A program made the translations under genes and the position numbers. Shown in pieces: positions 56,833-64,000 of a DNA stretch of 64,000 nucleotides. The stretch lies in contig JAIXMR010000064.1 of NCBI GenBank assembly GCA_025677835.1, positions 1-64,000 of the forward strand. The letters are read 5' to 3'. The notes under the pieces are model-generated. The model was not told the DNA's origin. It did no database searches and saw nothing but the letters and a program-made list of their open reading frames with translations. How positions within the stretch are numbered: the stretch's first letter is position 1; the number at the start of each line of letters is the position of its first letter. The stretch comes from Sporodiniella umbellata (taxonomy: Eukaryota; Mucoromycota; Mucoromycetes; Mucorales; Rhizopodaceae).

Positions 56833-57894
56833 ACCTCCCCCATCCATCCACCCACCCACACCTATACAACCATCTATACGCATCTACACGCATCTACACG
56901 CATATTCAGATATGCTCTACGATTCTTATTATGGGCAATGAGCCAACTGGATTGGAAATCGACTGTAAAAAAACAAAAAAAAAGAACCCTTCTTAATAAA
57001 CCTTATCCAATAAGAATCAGTAACACAAACAGAACACTCTCCAGTTTATACTAAATCTCTCTGTTGAACGTACTTGATCCATCAGGGTGGTACGAACCGT
57101 ATTAATAATAATAATAATAATAATAAGATTCGAACAATCCAAACCAACAACGGTTATTCTTTGGAAGAATTTTGAACTGTTGGTTTACATGAAAATAGAT
57201 AAGACAGCCCATGTTGTGATTGACTTGCGATTGATTGGGTCCAGTGATGCTAGCACAGATCTAGTAATGTATTTACCTTTTTTAGTAAATAATAATAATA
57301 ATAATAATAATAATATTTTTTATTTTTTTCTCCTTTGATTCAAATACAACATGCCAGTGCCATATCCAATAGCTTTCCAATGGGTTGCAAAAAAAAAAAA
57401 AAAAAAAAAAAAGGGGGAGGGGGGGGGGAAAGGAGAGAGAGATTGATTTTTTTTTTTTTTTTTTTTCTTTTATTTTCCTTGCTTGTGATTTTATCAGTCT
57501 TCAGGAGAACTTTTTTTTTTTTAAAAAAACCGAGTGTTGCCAAAGACCCGATAGAAAGAAGGTTGCATGATGGCTACACAGAAAAATGATTCGTTTGAAA
57601 CCTTCTTGTAGATATAAGGAAGGTAGACACAAATCAATGGATAGCATGTCTTTAGACTCCTATCAGAAAGGTGGAAAAGCGGGGAGTAGAAAACAGTTTT
57701 TTTTTTTAGGAGATTTACCTTAATTAAAATAAGGACCTTGACTCTTTTGTTTTACAAAAAGTCAATTGTCATACCTTAAATAATCTCTCTCTCTTTTTTT
57801 TTTTTTGATATAAAATCCCCCAAAGCAGAAAAAAAAAAAAAAAGCTTCTTTCTTCCCCACAAAAAAAAAAAAAGTTTTGTTATTATTATAGACA
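56833..57894. other. Intergenic region with AAT microsatellites and homopolymers
   Basis: About 1.06 kb. Two (AAT)n tracts (57,102-57,127 and 57,287-57,316) bracket a 160-nt stretch. Purine runs A22-G-rich (57,390-57,430) and T21 (57,447-57,467) follow, then more runs to 57,874. No gene is seen. Confidence 0.55.
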
Positions 57895-59353
57895 ATGGGT
57901 GTATTAAGTTCGATTGGTTGTCTATCCTTTTGTGTTTTGTTGATTCAAACCACGCTTATATCGGCTGTACCTTATCAAGGCAATCGAGCACTTTTGAAAA
58001 GAGGCAAAGAATTACATGGAAGATTTTTACATATTACAGGTAGAACGTGTATGGCCCCCCTTTTTTTTTTTTTTTTTTTCTCATCTTGTACATAGACATC
58101 CACCTGGACAACCATTATCTAGAAGGGTCAGATCCTGCAACGATCTGCCATCGACGTGGCAAGAGCCATTCGTCTGAGGTGGGTAAATTCGGAGCATTAG
58201 GGACTGAGTGCGATACACCGATTTCGCTTGTGAAGGCCACGTTTGATTTCTTGAAAGAGCATGTACAAGACATTGACTTTATTCTGTATACTGGCGATAC
58301 AGCGCGTCATGTAAGAGAGTAGCGGTTGGATGTGTGAGGGATGCTAATGTCTAAGCTAGGATCGAGACAAGAGCGAGCCGATTACGAGTGAGGATATCTT
58401 GACAGGACACAAGACGATCCTCAAGCAATTTGAATCTGCGTACGACACAAGCTATACACCGATGGTAAAGGGAAAAAAAAAAAAAGAGCGGCCACTCACA
58501 GGCTCTGTAGATACCCACGATTGGTAATAACGACGGTTTGAATCACAATGACATTACCAAACAAGACAAGGTGTTTACGCAACTCCAGACGATCTGGAAG
58601 CCACTGGAACTCAACCTGACGCATACGTTTGGTGAAGGAGGCTATTTCACGCAAGAGCTGATCAAGAACCGACTGTCGGTGATCAACACCAACTCGATGT
58701 ATTTCTTCAAGAAGGACGACGATGCGTCGGACTGCGATCAGAAGGACAGTCCGGGCCGGGATCAACTGCGGTGGTTAGAGGCCGCATTGAAGCATTACGA
58801 GCACAAGAGCCATGCGCATCAAGTGTACCTGATGGGCCATGTGCCGCCGGTGGATGACGATGGTTCGAGACTGTTCAAGAAGGCGTGTTATACGCAGTAC
58901 GTCCATCTGTTGGGTCAGTACAGCCATCTGATCGCCGGCCATTTCACAGGCCATACCAACAACGATAATCTGAATGCCATCGTCAAGGACGGTGCCGATT
59001 ACCGCCTGGTGCATGCCGGCAAACACAGCACTGTCAAGGCCCCGTCAGCCCTGGGTCTGTTCAATGCGCCATCGGTGCTACCCAAACATAATCCCGCCTT
59101 ACGCGTGTACGAATACGATACCGAAGGCGAGGATTATCCAGTAGGCACCATCCTCGACTGGCAACAGTATTACCTCGACCTCGAAAAAGCAAACGAAGAA
59201 CGCGAGGCAAATTACGAACTCGAATATACCGCTTCAGATCTCTTTGGTATCGATCATTTCGATGGCGAGGGTGTGGCCAAGGTTCTGAACACGATCGCTG
59301 AAGATAAAAAAATTCGAAAGCTTTACAAGAAATATGCAAAAGTGTCTTCTTAA
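57895..59353 (+). CDS. Endopolyphosphatase-like metallophosphoesterase (Ppn1 family)
   Basis: Exons 57895-58039, 58096-58310, 58360-58464 and 58511-59353 give 435 residues. A hydrophobic N-terminal segment (about 7-24) acts as signal or anchor, expected for vacuolar targeting. Calcineurin-type metal motifs are visible: FLHITDIHLDNHY (split by the first intron), YTGDTARHD (split by the second), PTIGNNDGLNHND, VYLMGHVPP and AGHFTGHTNND. The context (CHRRGKSHS and FGALGTECDTP) matches fungal Ppn1, which cuts long polyphosphate chains. At 435 residues it is shorter than yeast Ppn1 (about 670), lacking a long extension. Acid-sphingomyelinase-like proteins are the alternative. Confidence 0.88.
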
Positions 59354-59589
59354 ACAATAACAATAATAATAATAATAATACTAGTAATCATTATCATCAT
59401 CATCAACAACATAATAATTTTGTATATATATATGTGTGTGTGTATATGTGTGTGTGTATATGTGTGTGTGTATATGTGTGTATGTATGTATGTATGTGTG
59501 TGTGTGTGTGTGTATTTATTGAGATTCAGAAGGTGTACTATGAATAAGAGACCTCAGGACTTTGTTCTATCAAGTCTATAGATTAGAGA
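59354..59589. repeat. Microsatellite cluster between convergent genes
   Basis: AAT/ATC-type repeats (59,356-59,412) followed by TATATG/TGTG-type alternating repeats (59,420-59,518), lying between two 3' ends. Confidence 0.85.
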
Positions 59590-60716
59590 TCAGCACAAGT
59601 GGCATTTGGTTTTTACCTCGACTTGTAAATCATGGATTTTGGATTTCAAAGTGGTGGCTTCTTTCTGCGCCATCGACCGGAGCTGGTTAATATCTTTCTT
59701 GAGCCCTTCGTTTTCTTTGGCGAGTCTTTCGAGATCGTGGTTGGCGGGCAAGGGGGGCAGGGTGGGCCGTGGAGAATAAGGTGAAGCAGCCCAGGGAGAA
59801 GACGAGTAGAGAGGCGACTTGGCATGGGGAGGGGAAGAGGGTGTGATGGGTAAGGCTTTTTGGGACGTATAGACAGGAGGCGAGGTTGCGCTGAGCGATT
59901 TGGGAAGAATGACATTAGGAGAAGGGAGTAGTTGCTGTGATTGGGGTTGAGGTATAAAAGGATGCACGTTATTTTTGGGGTACAGATGGGAGGCAGGATG
60001 AGAAATCTGGAGTTGAGGTATGATGGGTCTGTTGTTGGGCGAACTGGTGCCTGAAGAGGGGGAAGCGTCCGAGGGTGGCGTAATGGTCATCGTGGCGGTT
60101 TTCACCTCACCTGCGCCATACTCGGAACGCCTTTTTTTAACTTCGTGTTGAAACGGCATATCGTGAATTCGGACCAGGTTTTGTTCCTGTTGCTTCATCT
60201 GCTGCTGCTTGACCAGGGTACAGGCGGACCCCCCTTCAGCCTTGCAATGTCGGTTCAAGGCATCCAGTCTGGCAAACGAACGAGTGCACGTCTTGCACTT
60301 GTACGGCCTCTCGCCCGTATGCAGTTTTTGATGACGCTTCAGGTCGTGCTGTCTTCTAAAGTGGTGATTGCACACCTCGCACTACACAACAGGGATTAAT
60401 AAAATGGTTTACAAGCCTCAACACACTTTACCCGATAAGGTCGCTCTTCCGAGTGTGTGGTAAGGTGCGATTTCAAATTGTGGGGTCTACTGAACGCTTG
60501 TTGGCATTTGGGACAGCTGTAAGGCTTGATATTCTCATCAAATCCCTCTTCTTCTTTGATTTTAGAGTCAGTCTCCACTTCTATTGGTACGCTCTCATCA
60601 TTGCTAGGCGGAAATGAGCTATTATTATTTCCATTCGTGGCTGGATACATTGAATTTCTGCTGGGAACATATTCTTTGATCATCAGCTCCTGTTCTTCGT
60701 TATTTTCACTCGTCAT
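59590..60716 (-). CDS. C2H2 zinc-finger transcription factor with C-terminal coiled coil
   Basis: Exons 60716-60432 and 60381-59590, 358 residues. Three tandem fingers occupy residues about 68-150: CPKCQQAFSRPHNLKSHLTTH, then CEVCNHHFRRQHDLKRHQKLH (the intron lies just before it), then CKTCTRSFARLDALNRHC. The second linker is the classic TGERPYKC. The third finger ends in H-x8-C instead of a normal second His. The middle is Pro/Ser-rich, and the last about 45 residues form a Lys/Glu/Leu coiled coil, possibly for dimerisation. The N-terminus is acidic, a possible activation segment. Targets are unknown. Confidence 0.87.
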
Positions 60717-62100
60717 TGTTGGTATCTTAATAGCCTCTGATTAGAAAGAAAAATAAAAATAATAATAATAATAATAATAATAAATAATATTAATAATAAA
60801 AAAAAAAAAAATTATAAAAAAAGATAGATTCGGAAAAAGAAAAGAAAAGAAAATAAAAAAAATCTTTCGAGTATAGCCAAACTCGAGTGCCACAAAACGA
60901 AATTGCAGTTTTTTTGTAACCATGCCAAGCGATTAATGTGGCTTTTTCATCCCGCGCCACACACACGCACACACATGAAGTCATACCCAGTTTAAAACAG
61001 AGCTTTTTTAACCAAAAGAACCTGCCCTTGCTGGGGCCTGGCTCAGGTTGGCTTTTCTTGGAGACCCCCGTTTGATTGATTTCTTTTGCCTACTAAAAAT
61101 CACACACACACACACATATGGCTGTAGGCCAATCGAAACGGTGCTGAAGAACATCCACCGTAAACTAATTTCGTTTACTTTTGAAACCCTTTTTGTTTTT
61201 TTTGCCAATAACTCGTGTCAGCCTTTTTGGTGTAACTCGTTAGCCTGTCTCCTCAAAAAAAAAAAAAAAAAAGAAAAAAAAAATTTTTTTTTTTTTTATA
61301 TTTTATTTTACCTGCAAAGTTTTGTACCAAAGAGGCGTTTGAACCTCACCCCCCCCCCCTGGCTGCCACTATTTTTTTTTTTTTTTTTTTTTTTTTCAGA
61401 TGAGAGAAAAGGAGATGAAAGTGGCACATGTCGAACAGTGGCCGACGGCTCCAAGAACATTTCAACGGTTTGTCTCTCCATCACCCATACAATGAAAAGC
61501 TCATTAGCTCACTTGTGTTTTGCTGGGCTGGTGAGAGTTTATAAAGCTCTCTGTTTTTGTGAAACGCTTTTCACTCTGCAAGTGGTTTCTAAGGGTCTTT
61601 TTTGAAAAAAGGAAAAGATGTGATCAAGCCAAACGATACTTTCCAAACTGTCTTTTTTCTCTTTACTAAACACTTTAAAGATCCCGTCTACACACATCTT
61701 ATTCCTTAACTAACAAGCAAAAACGTTTCATTCTGTAAGCGATGGGATTGAATGTGCCACACCAATGAATCTAAACGATGAAAAGCCTGGCCCTATTCTC
61801 TCTCCGCTTCAACTACCCAAAAAAAAAGTAATTTTTTTCTCACATAGCCAAAGGCTATTTCGTGGCGTTGTCCAAAATCGATCCAGCGGACCTTTTCTCC
61901 GAATCAATCAAAAAATAATAATAAAAAAAACCCTAAAACAAATCCAGGAGAAATAGGAACTTGCGAAAATTACGGTTTTTTTCTGTTAGCGCCACGCTTG
62001 AAAGCCTAAGAAAATCTGTAAAGAGAATGTAGATCAAGGCATTGTTTTCTTTTCTATTATTTATTATATTTATATAAAAAAAACAAAAAGCAAAAAAAAA

Positions 62101-62134
<34 letters not shown>

Positions 62135-62244
62135 ATCAAAAAAATATATATAAAAAAAAAAAAAAAATGGATGTATGTGAGGGGTGGGTATAGAGGGTAG
62201 AGGGTAGAGAGAGAGAGAGAGAAAAAGAGAGATGATGGCACTAG
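60717..62244. other. Intergenic region, homopolymer-rich
   Basis: 1.5 kb upstream of the C2H2 gene. It contains (AAT)n at 60,757-60,783, CACA repeats near 60,957-60,975 and 61,101-61,117, T-runs at 61,371-61,396 and A-runs at 62,093-62,132. No ORF is convincing. Confidence 0.5.
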
Positions 62245-63366
62245 CTATTCGACTTGCAGTACCTTGACTTTTTTTGGGTGACGTATTGGCGTTTCTTCAG
62301 TGGAAAGTTTACGTTTTTGTTGTTGTTGATAGAGTACGGCTGTGGGTGTTTCTGGAGAATACCAAGAGTTGGGAGTGGTTGGGGACTCTTTGGGCTCTTT
62401 CTCCACGTAAAAGAGTTTATTGTCTTCTGTTTCTTGCGAGGGGTAAAAATGCGAGGACGAAAGGGAGCTATGGCGGCTTTGGAAAGAGCCCCTGGGGTAA
62501 TAATCGTAAGAAGACGACGGAGACTCCTCTGTGGACTTGAGATCGTCTGAATGAGAACGGGGGATCATGTGTGGATAATGGCCCAGGTAAGATTGTGATT
62601 TCCAATGATAGTCAAGCGAAGGACGGAAATGATGAGCGGCAGCAGCAGCAGCAGCAAGTTTGGTTTTGTCGGTGATTTCATTATGTGTCGTGTTGATAGG
62701 GTGACACAAGAAGGCGGATGGATCATCGGTAAATAAGGGATAAAGGAATTCGAGGATCTTGAATTTGGTGGCCAATTCCCTAGCCCGCTGGAAAGGGATC
62801 CAGACGCCTTTGAGATGCATCGCGCCCACCTTGACCACCACTCGGCCTTTTTCGTTCTTTAGGATCCCATCCCGTTTGCCTCGGGACATGCCCACCACGT
62901 TCAGTAGTTTCGTGCCATTGATCATATCGTTGTCTTCGCGTCGGGCCACACAGATCCCTTTGGCATCTACCTGGTAGCAGACCGTCCCTTCGTCTTCCCA
63001 GATGTTCGTTGTCACCTTGGGCCGGCTGGGGGTGGCCATGACAAGCGGATTCGTGTTACCATAGCAACCGTAGCCAGTCGGATGCACCGGTGAGTTGCCA
63101 TGGTGATGGTGGTAGTGATGCCGATGGGGCGGCTGCGCCGGTTGCTGTTGAGCGGGTGGTGCGGCTGGTGGCTGTCCGGAATAGCCTGGCCAATGAAGCG
63201 TTGTATTGCTGTTTTCTTCAAGTCCAAAAGGTCTTTCTAACGTAGGTCGGTACATCATTAATGGTGTATGTGCAGCTCCCTCCGTGGGCGAATGATGGTT
63301 TGGGTATTCATGATGGTTTGTCTGGGACAAATAAGGATAGGGTAATGTTTGATAGAGACCTTCCAT
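62245..63366 (-). CDS. APSES-type transcription factor (StuA/Efg1/Phd1 family)
   Basis: Single-exon gene, 373 residues. The KilA-N/APSES DNA-binding domain spans residues about 118-205: [19 protein letters not shown], then [33 protein letters not shown] and [19 protein letters not shown]. All hallmark residues of StuA-like regulators of fungal development are present. The N-terminus is Pro/His/Gln-rich with a His run; the C-terminus has an Ala run, Ser-rich stretches and a basic RHPKKVKV near the end that may be a nuclear signal. It lacks the ankyrin repeats of the Swi6/Mbp1 branch. Confidence 0.94.
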   Translation of the reverse strand: MEGLYQTLPYPYLSQTNHHEYPNHHSPTEGAAHTPLMMYRPTLERPFGLEENSNTTLHWPGYSGQPPAAPPAQQQPAQPPHRHHYHHHHGNSPVHPTGYGCYGNTNPLVMATPSRPKVTTNIWEDEGTVCYQVDAKGICVARREDNDMINGTKLLNVVGMSRGKRDGILKNEKGRVVVKVGAMHLKGVWIPFQRARELATKFKILEFLYPLFTDDPSAFLCHPINTTHNEITDKTKLAAAAAAAHHFRPSLDYHWKSQSYLGHYPHMIPRSHSDDLKSTEESPSSSYDYYPRGSFQSRHSSLSSSHFYPSQETEDNKLFYVEKEPKESPTTPNSWYSPETPTAVLYQQQQKRKLSTEETPIRHPKKVKVLQVE

Positions 63367-63411
63367 GCTAAAGAAGCCAATGTATAAGCTTTAAACGAAA
63401 ATATAAATTTC

Positions 63412-63442
<31 letters not shown>

Positions 63443-63911
63443 TTACCTTTTTATATAACAAAAGAGAAACACAAATAATAACAGAAAGAAACAAATATTT
63501 TTATAAAAAAAAAAAATTCTTATTCAAATACTTTTCTAAATGATGTTCAACAAACAAAACAATACTATTTTGTGGCGATCCATGTGATTGGCTCACGAAA
63601 AGAAGGAGGTAATACTAAAGTGTACACATTCATGCTGTTTTTTTTTTTTTTTTTTTTTTTTTTGGTTGCCTATCCTCAATGATTTTCTTTATTTTGACTA
63701 AACTTTCTTTACTCTCACTCACATAAAACTCATTTAGCCCCCCTTTCACCCCGCTCCGTCTATCCCCCTTTTCTCTCCCCCCCCGTCTTTGGTGTGTTGT
63801 AGGCTTTTACTTTCTAAAAGGTAGTCATGTTTATAATTCTTTTGGACAAAACCAAAATCCAAATCCTTTTACGATTTCCACAAATAAATCAAAACAATCT
63901 CGTATAAAACC

Positions 63912-63942
<31 letters not shown>

Positions 63943-64000
63943 TGGCTTCCAAAAAAGAGCTTATTTTGCTTTCTCTCCGTTTTCCATTTATCTTAATAAC
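63367..64000. promoter_or_regulatory. Upstream region of the APSES gene
   Basis: Long A-run leader (63,413-63,440) next to the start, then T27 at 63,637-63,663, a pyrimidine-rich stretch with C-runs (63,735-63,785) and A30 at 63,911-63,940. Long leaders are common in APSES regulators; no specific site is recognised. Confidence 0.45.

Noticed and set aside
61048..61605. 185-codon ORF between the C2H2 and APSES genes
   Set aside because: It is held open by A-, T- and CA-runs and has no coherent protein features.

Overview
The window looks like nuclear DNA of an early-diverging fungus, most likely Mucoromycota (Mucorales-type). The evidence is AT-rich sequence full of long poly(A)/poly(T) runs, genes broken by many short GT-AG introns (about 45-85 nt), and fungal proteins such as an APSES regulator, a tricalbin, Qcr7, an FG nucleoporin of the Nup49/Nup58 type and an endopolyphosphatase. 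The species cannot be named from sequence alone. All gene models below were spliced by eye; summed exon lengths keep an open frame except where stated.

Positions 1 to about 23,735 are an accessory block built from near-identical copies in alternating orientation. Copy A (1-5,673, forward), B (about 5,908-9,297, reverse), C (14,508-20,179, forward) and D (about 20,336-23,735, reverse, truncated) share one unit: a dead Tc1/mariner transposase plus an opposed gene with a possible PD-(D/E)XK nuclease signature, which appears intact in A, C and D. B and C continue inwards into a second module (9,298-10,985 and 12,905-14,507), giving a palindrome of about 5 kb per arm around a 1.9 kb spacer centred near 11,899. 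C and D form a second inverted pair centred near 19,784.

From 24,260 to the right edge the DNA is ordinary single-copy housekeeping and regulatory sequence. In order: NAD kinase (+), Rab11/Ypt31 GTPase (+), steroid 5-alpha-reductase-like protein (+), MAPR/Dap1-like heme protein (+), F-box/LRR protein with a CaaX-like end (+), a GcvH-like protein lacking the lipoyl lysine (-), tricalbin (-), a 4-TM protein (-), a doubtful small gene (-), a GST (-), an Sdt1-like HAD nucleotidase (+), a ferric-reductase/NOX-type oxidoreductase (-), Qcr7 (+), an FG nucleoporin (-), a WW protein (-), an S1-only RRP5-like protein (+), a WRKY-GCM1-type zinc-finger protein (+), endopolyphosphatase (+), a C2H2 factor (-) and an APSES factor (-).

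There is no operon logic. Themes are membrane and lipid biology (5-alpha-reductase-like next to MAPR, tricalbin, Rab11), redox and cofactor metabolism (NAD kinase, ferric reductase, GST, Qcr7), and three transcription factors in the last 9 kb. No tRNA, rRNA or CRISPR array was convincing. The most novel material is the nested palindromic block with its nuclease-like gene, the GC-richer hairpin-ended segment inside its arms, and a few proteins with unusual architecture.
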